A stretch of DNA of 64,000 nucleotides from Tolypeutes matacus (lineage: Eukaryota > Chordata > Mammalia > Cingulata > Chlamyphoridae). Shown piece after piece: positions 1 through 11,539 of the stretch. The translations under genes were made by a program, and so were the position numbers. The DNA is taken from NCBI GenBank assembly GCA_026826555.1, contig JAKSZT010054565.1, positions 4,230,692 through 4,294,691 on the forward strand, written 5' to 3'. How positions within the stretch are numbered: position 1 is the stretch's first letter; each line of letters starts with the position of its first letter. The notes beneath the pieces are model-generated. The model saw nothing but the letters and a program-made list of their open reading frames with translations. It did no database searches and had not been told where the DNA came from.

Positions 1-71
1 TGTGTGTAGCTCCATTGCTACTGGGCTGTCATTGCATCTAGGTCCTCTGCATATGTACATATACACAATAA

Positions 72-76
<5 letters not shown>

Positions 77-124
<48 letters not shown>
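77..124. repeat. (CT)n microsatellite
   Basis: An uninterrupted CT dinucleotide tract lies directly against the 3' end of the minus-strand L1 that follows. Read on the L1 strand it is a (GA)n tail placed where a poly(A) tail is expected, so it may have grown from the degraded tail. Confidence 0.97.
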
Positions 125-130
<6 letters not shown>

Positions 131-220
131 TTGAATTAGAGCAGATGTAGGTATATAGAAATATATAGAAAACACAGATTTCCCACATACCTCCCTCTCA
201 CATACACAGTTTCCCCTATT

Positions 221-617
221 TTTAAAAAAAAATTATTTATTTATTCCTCCCCCTCACTCCCCTTCTGTTGTTTTGCCCTCACTGTCTGCTCTCTGTGTCT
301 GCTTATCTTCTCTTTAGGCAACACCAGGAACCGATCTTGGGAACTTCCTGAGTGGAGAGAGGCTGCTCAATCTCTTGTGCCACCTCAGCTCCCTGATCTG
401 CTGCATCTCTCGTTGTCATTCTTGTGTCTCTTTTTGTTTCATCATCTTGCTGTGCCAGCTCTCTGCACGGGCCAGCACTTTGTGGTGGCCAGCACTTGGC
501 TCGGGCCAGCTCACCATGTGCGCCAGCTTACTTTTCACCAGGAGGCCCTGGGAATCGAACCCTCGACCTCCTATATGGTAGACAGGAGCACAATCACTTG
601 AGCCATATCCACTTCCC
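221..617 (-). mobile_element. Dimeric tRNA-derived SINE (xenarthran DAS-like) inserted in L1 3' UTR
   Basis: The insertion is flanked by 14-bp target duplications at 207-220 and 618-631 with one mismatch. On the minus strand it starts with a tRNA-like head: box A TGGCTCAAGTG near 594-605 and a perfect box B GGTTCGATTCC at 551-561. A second, more decayed tRNA-like head follows near 317-392, and an A-rich tail ends the element at 221-245. The two heads in one copy indicate a dimeric SINE. An internal RNA polymerase III promoter is implied by the boxes, but activity is not shown. Confidence 0.9.
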
Positions 618-2894
618 CAGTTTTCCCTATTATTAACATTTTGCATTAGTGTGGTACTTTTTTACAATTGATTAAATAATATTATTATAATTATGTTATT
701 AAAGTTAGCCCAGTGTTTACCTTAGGGCTCACTCTGTGTTGTACAGTTCTATGGCTTTTTTGTGGTAACATATACAACTTAAAATTTCCCTTTTAAACGC
801 TTTAGAAATATACTATTCAGTGGATTGATTACACTCGCAAAGTTGTGCCTTCATCACCATCATCCATTTGTCAAAAGTTTTCCATCACCTCCAAAAGAAA
901 TTCAGTACCAGTGAAATATTAGCTCCCAATTCCCTCCCACACTTGGTCCCTGGTAAACTGTATTCTAGTTTCTGATGCTATGAATTTGTATATTATTCTT
1001 ATTTTGTTTAAGTGAGATCATATAGTATTTGCCCCTTTGTGTCTGGCTTATTTCACTCAACATGATATCTTCAAGGTTCATCCATGTTGTAGCATACATC
1101 AGAACTTCATTCTTTTTGTGGCTGAATAACATTCAATTGTATTTTTTTATTCATTCATCTGTTAATGGGCACTTCGGTGGTTTCCACATTTTGGCAACTG
1201 GGAATATTGCCTCTATGTACTTGGTGTGCAGATATCTGTTCAAGTCCCTGCTTTGGAGTTTTTTGGATATCTACATAGAAGTGGGATTGCCTATTCTTAA
1301 CTTACTGGAGAATCTCCAAACTATTTTCTACTGTGGTTATACCATTTTACATTCCTACTGACAATGAATGAGTGTTTCTATTTTTCCACATTCTCTCTAA
1401 CGTTGTTATTTTGTGTGTTTTTTTCTTAAAAGCAGCCTTTCTTGTGGGGTTGAGATATCTCATTGTGGTTTTCATTTGCATTTCCCTAATTGCTAATGAT
1501 TTTGAGTATCTTTTCATTTACTTATTGGCAATTTATATATCTTTTTTGAAGAAATGTCTATTCAATTATTTTCCCCATTTTTAATTGGGTTTGTTATTTT
1601 TTTGTTGTGGAGTTGTACAGTTTCTTCCCTTATATGATCTATGGTTCCCAAATGTTTTCTCCCATTCTGTAGCTTGTCTTTTTATTTTCTTGATAAAGTT
1701 CTTTGATGTACAAAAGTTTTTAATTTTGATGAAGTCCTATTTACCTATTTTTTCTTTTGTTGCTCATGCTTTTGGTATAAAGTCTAAGAAAGCACTGCCT
1801 AACAGAAGGTATACTGAACATATTTCCTTATGTTTTATTCTAAATGTATTATAATTTTTGTTCTTATGTTTAGGTCTTTGATCCATTTTGAGTTAATATT
1901 TGGATACAGTGTGAGGTTGGGGTCTACCATCATTCTTTTGCATATGGACATCCAGTTTTCCCAGCACTATTTATTGAAAAGATTTCTTTCTCCAATGAGT
2001 GGACTTGGCACCCTTGTCAGAAATTAGTTGGCCATAGAAGTAAGAGTTTATATATCTGAACTTTCAATTGGATTCCATGAGTCTATATGTCTGTCCTTGT
2101 GCCAGTATCACACTGTTAATTACTGTAGCTTTGTAGTAAGTTTTAAAATCAGGAATTATGTCTTCCAATCTTATTCTGCTTTTTCAATATGGTTTTGTTT
2201 ATTCAGTGATGTTTACACTTCCATATGATTTTGATCATTGGCTTTTCCACTTCTGCAAAGAAGTCTGTTGGGATGTTGATTGGAATTACATTGAATCTGT
2301 ATATCACTTTGGGTAAAATTGGCAATATTTAGGCTTCCAACTGATGAACACAGAATGTCTTTCTATTTATTTAGGTCTTCTCTAATTTCTTTCAGCAATG
2401 TTTTGTGGTTTTCTTTACACAAGAACTTTACATCCTTGATTTAACTTATTCCTAGATATTTGATTCTTTTAACTGCTGTTAGAAATGGAATTTTTTTCTT
2501 GATTTACTCTTTGTAGTGTTCATTTGTACTGTATATAAATATTGTTCATTTTTGCATATTTCTTTTATACCCCACTACTTTCCTGAACCCATTTATTAGC
2601 TATAGTAGCTTTGTTGTGCATTTTTCAGGATTTTCTATGTATAAGAGTGTGTCATCTGCAAACAGGAAGAGTTTTATTTCTTCCTTTTCAAGTTGGATGT
2701 TTTTATTTCTTTTTTCTTGCCTAATTGCTCTGGCTAGAACTTCCAGTACAATGTTGAATAGTAGTGGTGACAGAGGTATCCTTGTCTTGTTCCTGCCTTA
2801 GGGGGAAAACTTTCAGTCTTTCACCATTGACTATGATGTTAGCTGTGGATTTTTTATGTATAAACTTTATCATGTTAAGGATGTTTCCTTCTGT

Positions 2895-3137
2895 TTTAGT
2901 GTCCTAGCTGCTAAAACAAAGAACATATCATGGTTTGGCTTAACAACAGGAATTTGTTGATTCATGGTTTCAGAGGCTAGAAGGCTTGCTTGCTCCTGGG
3001 ATTGATATCTTTTGGTTGGCTAGCAGTTCTTGGGATTCCTTGGCTTTTCCATTACTTGACAAAGCACATGGTGATGTCTTCTCCTTTCTCCTTCCTATTC
3101 CATTGATTTCCAGCTTCTGGTTGCTCCCCATGGCTTC
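2895..3137. mobile_element. Foreign interspersed repeat inside L1 ORF2, family not assigned
   Basis: L1 ORF2 similarity stops near 2893 and resumes near 3160. The block between reads like a mammalian repeat with 'gtcctagctgctaaaacaaa' at one end. The 9-mer TCCTTCTGT occurs on both sides (2886-2894 and 3138-3146), which may be a target duplication. Some L1 sequence is missing beside the insertion, so a deletion occurred as well. Confidence 0.45.
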
Positions 3138-3424
3138 TCCTTCTGTGTGTATATATATATAAATGTACTGTTGGATTTGGTTTGATAGTATTTTGTTGAG
3201 GATTTTGCTTCTATATTCATGAAGGACATTGTTTTTCTTGTGATATCTTTATCTGGCTTTTGTATTAGGTGTATTAGGGTGTATGAAATTTACATGTTTG
3301 TATCTGGCTTACTATGGCTTTGGTATTAGGGTGATGCTGGTCTCATAGAATGAATAGGAAAGTATTCCCTCATCTTCAATTTTTTTGAAAGAATTTAAGC
3401 AGTATTGGGGTTAATTCTTCTTTG

Positions 3425-3550
3425 GTTTTTATTTTATTTTATTTTATTTATTTATTTTTTAAATTTTACCGGGAGGTCCCAGGGATCGAACCCAGGTCCC
3501 TCCATATGGGAGACGGACGCCCAACCAGTTGAGCCACATCCGCCCCCTCA
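3425..3550 (-). mobile_element. tRNA-derived SINE inserted in L1 ORF2
   Basis: A perfect 12-bp duplication AATTCTTCTTTG flanks it at 3413-3424 and 3551-3562. The minus-strand head begins GGGGGCGGATGTGGCTCAAC and the box B-like segment (GGTTCGATCC) lies near 3483-3492. The T-rich left end is the poly(A) tail. This is the monomeric form, about 126 bp. Confidence 0.95.
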
Positions 3551-5149
3551 AATTCTTCTTTGAATATTTGGTAGAATTCATCAGTGAAGCTGTCTGGCCC
3601 TGAATTTTCCTTTGTTAGGAGGTTTTTGATTACTGATTCATCTCTTGTTATTTGTCTGTTGAGCTCTTCTATTTCTTCTTGAGTCAATGTAAAAAGTTTG
3701 TGTTCTAGGAATTTGTCCATTTCATTTCATTTGTTGGAATACATTTGTTCATAATATCCTCTTATAGTCCTTTTTTAATTTCTGTGGGTTCACTAGTATT
3801 ATCCCTCCTTTTACTCCAGGTTTTAGTTGTTTGCATCTTCTCTCTTTTTTTCTTTTTCATTCTTGCTGAAGGTTTGTCGATTTTGCTGATCTTTTCAAAT
3901 AAACAACTTTTGATGTTGTTGATTCTTCTATTTTTTTTTTTTTTCATTCTCTATTTCATTTATCTCTGCTCTAATCTTTGCTATTTCCTGCTTTCTGCCA
4001 CTTTGTATTTAGTTTGCTTTTCTTTTTTTTAGTTCCTCCAGGTGTGAGGTTAGATCTGTGATTTGAGTTCTTCTTCTTTAATGTAAGCATTTAGAGCTAT
4101 AAATTTCCCTCTGGACACTGCTTTCACTGTGTTCCATTAGTTTTTATATGTTCTGTTTTTGCTTTTATTCATCTCAAGATATTTCCTGATTTCCCTTGAA
4201 AGTTCTTCTTTCACCTGTTGATTGTTTAAGAGTATGTAGTTTAACTTTCATATATTTGTGGATTTTCCATTTCTCCCTCCATTATTGGTTTCTAGCTTCA
4301 TTCCTTTGTGGTCAGAAAAGATGCTTTGTGAAATTTCAATATTTTTCAGTTTAGTGGACTTGTTTTTGGTCTATCCTAGAAAATAATCCATGAGCATTTG
4401 AGAAGAATGTGTTCTCTGTTATTTCGAAGTGCAGAGCTCTGTACATGTTTGTTAGGTCTAGATCATTTATAGTTTTGTTTAGGTTCTCTATTCTCTTATT
4501 GATCTTCTGTGTAGATGTTCTATCCATTGATGAAAGTGGTTTATTGAAGTCTCCAATTATTATTGTAGAAGTTTCTATTTCTCCCTTGAGTTTTGTTAAT
4601 GTTTGCCTCATGTATTTTGGGGCACTGAGGTATTTGCATAGGTGTTTAAGATTATTTATTCTTGGTGGATTTGTCCTTTTATTAATATACAGTGTCTTTC
4701 TTTGTCTCTTCTAACAATTTTTTACTTAGAGTCTATTTTATCTGATATTAATATAGCTACTCCTGTCTTTTAGATACTATTTAAATGGAATATTTTTTTC
4801 AGCCTTTCACTTTCAATCTATTTGTGTCTTTGAATCTAAGGTGAGTTTCTTGTAAACAACATATAACTGGATCATGCTTTTTATCCATTTTGCTGATCTA
4901 TGTCTTTTGATTTATGGGTTTAATCCATTGACCTTCAGTACAATTACCGATAAGGTAGGACTTAATTTGGCCAATTTGGCCTTTGTTTCTTATACATCTT
5001 ACATATATTTTGTCCCTCTTTTCTTATATTACAGTCTTCTCTTGTGTATACTTGATCTTTTTGTGATGTAACTTACTGATTCCTTTCTCATTTCCATAGC
5101 TGAATATATTTTAATAATTTATTTTTGGTTACCATGGGGTTTGTATTAA

Positions 5150-6870
5150 CCTAAATCTATAACCCGCTAGCTCAAAAAGATACCACCTTAACTTCAATTG
5201 CATATACAGTCTCTGCTCCTATGCCCTTCTGTCCCCCCCACCCTTTTGATTTTTGTCACACATAACCTCTTTGTATTTTCTGTGTACATAATGGAAATAT
5301 GCTTTTTCCTTATTCAGTTGTATTCTAAATCTTATAGGACATAAAGAATAGAAATACATACTGAGGATACTATACTCTTAGGCTTTGCATTTACCTATGT
5401 AATTACCTTTCTGGAAGTCTCCACTTCATACCTCTCTAAGCTAATATCTTCCATGCTTTCCTTTCAACCTGAAGAACTCCCTTTAGCATTTCTTGTAGGG
5501 CAGGTCTCTTGGTGTCAAATTCTTGTAGTTTATGTTTATCTGTGAATGTCTTAAACTTCCCCTCAGTTTTTGGCAGTTTTACCAGACACTGAATTTTTGG
5601 CTAGCAGTTTTTCCTCTGAATTACCTTAAATATGTCAGACCTTCTTGTCTCCATGATTTCTGATGGGTAATTGACACTTAGTATTATTAAGGATCTTTTA
5701 TGTGATGAGTTGTTTTTCTATTGCTGCTTTAAGAACTCTTTTTATCTTTGACATTTGACTTTTGTATTAGTCTGTGTTTTTTTAGTAGGTCCATTAGGAT
5801 TTATCCTGTGTAGAGTTTGTTGTACTTCTTGGACATGCATATTTGTCTTTAATAAGATTTGGGAAATTTTTGGCCATTTTTTCCTCAAATATCTTTCTGC
5901 TTCTTTTTCCTTCTTCTCTCCTTCTGGGACTCCAAAATGCATCTGTTGGTATGCTTCATGTTGTCCCTGGGTCCCTTACACTCTGCTCACTTTTTTTCAT
6001 TCTTTTCTCTATTTACTCTTCTGACTCTATGATTTCAATTTTCCTATCTTCTGGCTCACAGATTCTTTCTTCTGCCTGTTTATATCTGCCGTTGGATGCC
6101 TCTGGTGTATTTTTGATCTCCATTATTGTGTTTTCCATCCATACAAGTTCTGTTATGATCCTTTTTAAACTTCCTAAAAATTCTTTTTATTCCTGCATCA
6201 CCTCCTTTATATCCTTTAGTTTTTTTTTTTTTTTTTTATTCTTTATCTTTTTATTTTTGTTAGAGATTTTGTGGGTTTTCAGAAAAAGCATGCATAAAAT
6301 AAATTATTCCAATATACCACCCTATTATTATTGCCTTGCATTAGTGTGGTACACTGATTAAAATTAATGAAAACATAGTTGTATAATTGTACTGTTAACT
6401 ATAGCCCATGGTATAAGTTTGGGTTCACTGTTTTTTTTTTTTTAATTTATTTATATATATATTTATTTATTTATTTATTTATTAGGGAATCTGAATTCCT
6501 AGCCTGGAGAGCTCTGCCACAGTCTCCAAGGGAGCAACAATAGTCCTCTGAGTGTAGGGACAGTGCCTGTCATAATAGGAAGACCCACTGATTTTTTTTT
6601 TTTTTTTTTTTTTTAATTGATGACTACCCTTGTGAGTCTTTGCTCTTGTAAATGAGACTTAGCCTGCAGTTGTGGGGTGCCTAAGTATGTATTATCCTTT
6701 AGTTTTATAAACAACTTAGTTTATTTCTATCCACATTTTCTTTTAGCTCCTTGAACAGATTTAAGAGATTTGACTGAACATGTTTGATCAGTTGTTCCTC
6801 TATCTATGTTTCCTCTAATGTCTTAATTTTTCCCCTTGAATGAGCCATCTCTTCCTGTTTCCTTGTAAGG
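5150..6870 (-). pseudogene. L1 ORF1 (RNA-binding protein) pseudogene
   Basis: ORF1p is the L1 RNA-binding chaperone that forms trimers. The clearest remnant is a 66-codon frame at 5742-5942 starting MHFGVPEGEKKEKEAERYL and continuing with a VQEVQQT-HRINPNGPT block, the conserved segment at the start of the RNA-recognition domain in mammalian L1 ORF1p. Upstream on this strand (5950-6870) is the Lys/Glu-rich coiled-coil region, now fragmented. A repeat insertion at 6224-6692 splits it. The limits are estimates. Confidence 0.8.
6224..6692 (-). mobile_element. L1 3'-UTR-derived insertion nested in the L1 ORF1 region
   Basis: A 14-bp duplication TATCCTTTAGTTTT flanks it at 6210-6223 and 6693-6706, so the whole 469-bp block arrived as one insertion or as nested ones. 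It contains a 'cattagtgtggtacactgat' segment shared with the xenarthran L1 3' UTR seen at 640 and 37010. It also holds a (TTTA)n stretch and an internal poly(T) at 6593-6615. The second poly(T) suggests that two elements are stacked. Confidence 0.8.
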
Positions 6871-7737
6871 TTTGTGATCATTGCTGATGTCTGGGAATTT
6901 GATTGTATTGATGTGCTAACTTTGGAAGCATTTGTCCTTCTTGCTTAGGATTTTACTGTAGATTGGCTGTGTTTTAAGGCTCTTCTTCAATGCATGGTCC
7001 AGTTTATACTGAATCTTTAGAGCAGCCTGTGTTTAACAGTTATGATTTCCTCAGGTATTTCTGTACCTACCTCTGCTCTGGGTATGTGTGGTAGCTTTTA
7101 ACATTACCTTCCTATGTGTGACTGTTTCCCTTCATGAGAGGATTTCCTTTCCTCTGTTTCTCCCTTGGGAGCCTTGGGATGTTTTCTTTGTTTTTATACA
7201 AGTTTTCCTCCCAGTGGCTATGATTTGCTCACCTCTTTTCCAACACTCTGGGCCACCTTTTCACTCCAGCTTTTAGCTCTGGGTCCACCCTGACCTACAG
7301 CAGTTCAAATTCCCCTTTTGTACAGCTTTCCTGCCTCTGGTAACTTCTTTATTAAAGGGTCTCAGCCCATGGAGCCAGAGGGGTTCAGTGTTATAAAACA
7401 CCCAATCTTTTTGTTTAGATGACCAGTAGTTAGGGACTGGGCTGGAAGTGTACACAAGTTGCTGATAGTTCTACCATGGGTCTCTCTGATTTTCAGGGAG
7501 CTGTGTTGTATGCATGTGCACTTCAACCACTAGAACTCCTCCAAGGGTCCATGTGGCCTTGGGTCCCAATGCCTGAATGTGGGACTCTAAGTTGCTGTCA
7601 TGAGTGATTCTTTGGTCAACAACCATGGCAGGAGGTGTCTGGGCCAAAGCAATCCACTTTATGTTTCTTAGATCCTGTGGGACCAACTGTGGCAGAGGAG
7701 TCCATACTGGTAGGTCCACATGCTGTTCTCCTATCTT

Positions 7738-7780
7738 TTGTGTGTGTGTGTGTGTGCTGCGTTTTTTTTTTTTTTTTTTT
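7738..7780. repeat. (TG)n followed by poly(T)
   Basis: A short TG dinucleotide run is followed by about 20 T residues near the 5' end of the large L1. Confidence 0.85.
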
Positions 7781-8099
7781 AATCTCAATTTTTTAAAAAA
7801 TTGTGGAGCCTTCCTCCAGTCTCTATGATCTTCCAGAGTTCCAAGCGAGTTGCATCTGACCTTTTATTTAGCTGTTTCTAAGGGGAAACATTTGCAGGGA
7901 TGTCCAGTGCCACCAACTTGATGATGTCACCCGCTCTCCCATTTTTTTAAGCCATGATTTCATACTGATACTTTCAATTCCAATCCAACATCACTGGATT
8001 CATTCTCTCTTCCCCTCTCTACAATGGATATTGTAGATCCATTCTCCAACAGTGAGAAACTTGGCTTCCTTTGTCTATAATATATTTAAATTTATTTGT

Positions 8100-8860
8100 T
8101 CAAATATCAGCTACTCATAATTCTCTTTTGTCAACTATTTTAATTTTACTTATAAATAAAATTTTATTATACAGGTAATACATGTCCATCATTGCTTCTT
8201 TAAAATAAAGCTTAAATAGGGTCCCTCATCTGCCACCTGCCCTGACCAAGGGTCATATGGGGTATCTGCTGAAAGCCTGCTTTTTCAAGAGGCCTACAGC
8301 TTCAATTGCACTTACTTCATATTTTTGAATTTTTTTCCTTAAATACAGGTAAGGTATATTTTGTCCTCCACACACCACCCCTTGTCCCTCAGATCTAACC
8401 ACAATTGCCAATGTAATTTGAGTGTTTCCAGACACTTTTCTATGCTTTTAGAAAATTAGAATTGTAATATTTTAACTTATTTTTATATAAATTGCTTTAT
8501 GATCTATACCCCATTAGGCAGCTTGTCTTGGAGATCTTTCTATGTCGGTAGATACTGATTTCCTTCATCTCAGATCATTTGAGCAGTGTATGGACATTAT
8601 GTTAGAAGCTCAGTGTATGGAATATCATGCAATACTTAAACAGAACTCACAGCCACCTCATGCACACATGTAAATATCTCCCGAGACTTGCTGCAGAGAA
8701 GTGGGATGGGTAAGTCTTTGGATATTCACATTTTTCAGTTAAATAAATATTTCAAATGCATTCCAAATTGGCTACACTGGATGTCACACCAATCGTAATG
8801 AATGTTGAGTGTCTCCTTGTGTACCCCATAACGGAGAGTAGCCACTGTCCCTCAGTAAAA
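8100..8860 (-). mobile_element. Old L1 (L1M-type) 3' end
   Basis: AT-rich sequence resembles old L1 3' UTRs on the minus strand: 'acaggtaatacatgtccatc' near 8172 and 'ggagatctttctatgtcggt' near 8530. It is heavily decayed, and the limits are approximate. Adjacent 7840-8100 shows nothing that I recognise. Confidence 0.55.
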
Positions 8861-9269
8861 GGGACTGCACTCTTGCAATTACAGGCCTCTTAAAGCACTA
8901 GGCTTTGAGCAAAGACCCCATCTGTCCCTTGGCCAGGGCAAGTGGCTGGCTGGGGATCCTCTCTTAAGCTTTATTGTACAGGAGCAATGATTCGCACATA
9001 TCTGGAGGTCCCATCTTACAGCACAATTCTCAGCTCTAGCTCAGGTTTTAACCTACAGGGGCACTCCTGCTACTAGATAGAAGAAGCTTCTGCATAACAT
9101 TTTTTTAAAAATTTCTAATCTGAAGTGGGGAAGGAGGAAATAGAGCAGAACTGAAATCTGCTGTTAACACCAACATTTCTTACCTGAAGAGCTTCTTTTT
9201 TTTCCTAGTCCACTCCATAAAAGCGATGGCTCCTCCAGCTTGTTGCCACCTTCCTCACCTGGTTCTCTC
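8861..9269. other. Non-coding sequence, no feature recognised
   Basis: Single-copy-looking sequence without a credible reading frame, RNA or named repeat. Confidence 0.6.
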
Positions 9270-9430
9270 ATGCACATTATCTTATTTCTGCCCTTCATCT
9301 ATATGCTGAGAAAGGTGACACAAGTTTTACTCCACTTTGCAGATCACTCTTGCTTAAGGTGACATAACCAGTGTTGGAACCTGGACTTAAACTCTGACTT
9401 TCAGACTCTAATTTCTAGATTTTTAAAAAT
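9270..9430 (-). mobile_element. MIR-like SINE fragment
   Basis: The block containing 'ttttactccactttgcagat' followed by 'aaggtgacataaccagtgtt' and 'ggaacctggacttaaactct' matches the minus-strand MIR core (tRNA-derived ancient mammalian SINE). Confidence 0.65.
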
Positions 9431-9880
9431 ATAAGGTATTTTTCTTTTATATTGACTTGTCACAATTGGAAAATAGAGAAAATTATGATGAAGAAAAATT
9501 TTTAAATCACCCATAATCAACACTGTCACCCAGAGATAACCATCATGTTATCCATATAAACATTATACATATGCAACAAACTTATTTAGGGTATTTTTAT
9601 TCTGATTCTTTATCTTGTGAACATTTTCCAATGCCACTAAATTTTCTTGATAAGTTTTAAAATGACTATATAATGTTCACATCATGTGGGTAAATCATAA
9701 TTTAGGCAATCCCCTAATGTTGGGTTCTGGCTTATTCTATTTTGTCTTTGTTTTAACTCGAGTTTCAAATAATATCCCTTAATGCAAATATTTGACTATT
9801 TTGCCATTTATTCCCTTGGAATACAGACCTAAAAATGGAGAGAAATTATGGGCCAAAAAGTATGCACATGTTTCAGTCAC
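9431..9880 (-). mobile_element. Old L1 (L1M-type) 3' UTR fragment
   Basis: The sequence 'cccagagataaccatcatgt' followed by 'gtgaacattttccaatgcca' is the familiar minus-strand 3' end of old mammalian L1s. The same phrases recur at 16035-16200 in this window. Confidence 0.75.
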
Positions 9881-10029
9881 TTAAGGCTAAAGTTCCCTTG
9901 CATACTTAACAAGGTTCTCAGCTACCTGACCACACCAGGGTAGGCCATCCAGCAATGTGTATTCTGCTCCCCTGAACACATAAAAAAGTTAATTGATTTC
10001 ATCACCCCAAAGAGAAACTCTGTACCCAT

Positions 10030-10192
10030 TAAGCAATCTAGTTGGGGTGATGAAAATTTTTAGTAATGAATGGTGGTAATGGTAGCACAATATTTTGAAT
10101 GTAATTAACACTACTGAATATTACAGTTAAAAATGGTTCAAAAGGGAAATTTTGCATTGTATATGTTACCACAATAAGATTTTTTAAAAAGT
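10030..10192 (+). mobile_element. L1 3' UTR fragment
   Basis: The segment 'tggggtgatgaaaattttta' through 'ttttgcattgtatatgttac' is a plus-strand L1 3' tail. A closely similar segment lies at 27450-27600. Confidence 0.75.
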
Positions 10193-11204
10193 CATGCTTC
10201 ATATAGGTACATCAGGTTTCCCTACACAGATGAGAAAAATAGAGTAGCGAGGTTAAATAAGCTTCTTAAGGTCACAGAGAGGGGACTCAGCTCCCATTTC
10301 CACTACTGGATGAACATAAGTCAGCCATACCCCCATATCATCTGAACAAGCCTGACCTTGGCTAGGGAGGCACGGAGCCCCCCTAGGAAGGTGTCCTGTG
10401 TCAGGTGGACATGCTTCTGTCCCCATCACCTTTGCTTCTGCTATTTGAGATGACTCATCATATATGCAGGCAGCAAGCCCATCTCCACTGTAACTCCAGC
10501 CTCTGGTGCTCACTTCCCTCTGACCCAGGAACTTTAGGGCATTCTAGGATATATGAAATTATTCCAAATATGGTCAGTGTCTGCCATATATTAGGACACA
10601 GTCTCCAAAGCCTAATCAGGGGTGTGTGGATAGATGATATGACTGACTATGGCAAAAACGCCACAACTTGTTTTAAGTGATGATTGCAAATGGGTAAGAG
10701 TATAATCATAGGTTGACTTATCAGCACAAATTAGGAATCTGCTAGGTACCAAGCATGGAATTGTGCTAAGATAAAATAAGGAAATTTGGATTGTGGTTTC
10801 TATAAGTGTAGTAGAGAAAAACCAGTTGTGACAAATGTAAAGTAGTGTATTTCTTCTAATTCATATAAAGTAAAATAATCATATAAGTACCCTACTTCAG
10901 TTGAAGGCTTCAGAGAGGTTGTTCTAGGTGGGCTTTCTGGAAGATGCAAATTTAGAGTGAAGATTTGAAGTCCAGAGTTTCCATTTGTGAGAGGAAAACA
11001 CTAGCTGGTGAAGCAGAGAAGTAAGACATTTAAAAAATGTGTCCTAAAAGGTCCTTGGGGGAGATGAAATCCTTTGAATAATTATCTACTTGGAATCAAG
11101 TCAAGGTACTATTACAGCATAGCTCGTGTGATGGGGGTGGAACATATAGGCTCAATGAACCTCACAGGTGTATGGAAGTTCTCAATATTCCTCAAACCTC
11201 ATCA
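10193..11204. other. Mostly non-coding; a possible MIR scrap
   Basis: The part near 10225-10275 ('cagatgagaaaaatagagta', 'ttaaggtcacagagagggga') looks like a minus-strand MIR scrap. A possible ancient repeat ('gctaggtaccaagcatggaa') starts near 10740. No gene is supported. Confidence 0.4.
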
Positions 11205-11520
11205 TGATAAGTATTAGGTAGGATGTGTATTAGAAATACAGCTTCCCATATCTCTCCCAAGTGATTCTGACTCAGTGGGTCAGAATGGTGCCTGGGAATC
11301 TGTTTTTAGAAGGCACTCCAGGGTATTCCTAGCATCAGTTTGGGGAACACTAGATAGCTTATGCAGAAACTTTTTACCAGAGGTCTTCAAATTTTAATGA
11401 ACATACAGCTCATCTGGGGATCTTGTTAAACCACAGACTCTGAATCTGTATGTCTGGGGTAGAGCCTGAGGGTCTACATTTCCTACAAGCTCCTAGTCTC
11501 AAACAGGTGACTCGTGAGCT
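11205..11520. mobile_element. hAT-Charlie-type non-autonomous DNA transposon fragments
   Basis: Two adjacent segments look like MER3/MER58-class palindromic elements. One has 'gattctgactcagtgggtca' near 11263 with 'tgcctgggaatctgttttta'. The other has 'ctcatctggggatcttgtta' near 11410 with 'gaatctgtatgtctggggta'. Exact family and limits were not determined. Confidence 0.5.
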
Positions 11521-11539
11521 GTATATGTTTGACTTTGTA

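Larger units (their letters stand above)
1340..5060 (-). pseudogene. L1 ORF2 (endonuclease / reverse transcriptase) pseudogene
   Basis: ORF2p nicks target DNA and reverse-transcribes L1 RNA. Fragments in different frames preserve its order. The endonuclease part at 4351-4611 contains IIIGDFNKPLSSMDR, matching the conserved GDFN-PLS-DR region. The linker before the reverse transcriptase at 3466-3720 contains GPDSFTDEFYQ. The catalytic FADD codons are at 2651-2662. The C-terminal region runs down to about 1340. A SINE (3425-3550) and a foreign block (about 2895-3137, with L1 sequence missing beside it) interrupt the frame, along with many stops. No functional protein can be made from this copy. 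Confidence 0.9.
125..7840 (-). mobile_element. Near full-length, degenerate L1 (LINE-1) with nested insertions
   Basis: Read on the minus strand the order is 5' UTR (about 6900-7840), ORF1 (about 5150-6870), ORF2 (about 1340-5060) and 3' UTR (125-1340, split by a SINE). The 3' part carries the L1 phrase whose plus-strand complement reads 'tcactcaacatgatatcttc'. All frames are broken by stops and indels, so the copy is dead. It also carries a second SINE, a roughly 470-bp insertion in ORF1 and a foreign block in ORF2. The outer ends lack a clear target duplication, so the limits are approximate. Confidence 0.9.

Noticed and set aside
551..605. tRNA gene suggested by exact box B and good box A
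   Set aside because: The boxes belong to the head of a SINE with target duplications. The acceptor stem does not close as in a functional tRNA.
1029..2228. Series of hydrophobic plus-strand frames suggesting multi-pass membrane proteins
   Set aside because: All are antisense to L1 ORF2 and the L1 3' UTR.
5843..6361. 172-codon hydrophobic plus-strand frame resembling a membrane protein
   Set aside because: It is antisense to L1 ORF1. The Phe/Leu/Ser richness is the complement of the Lys/Glu-rich coiled coil.
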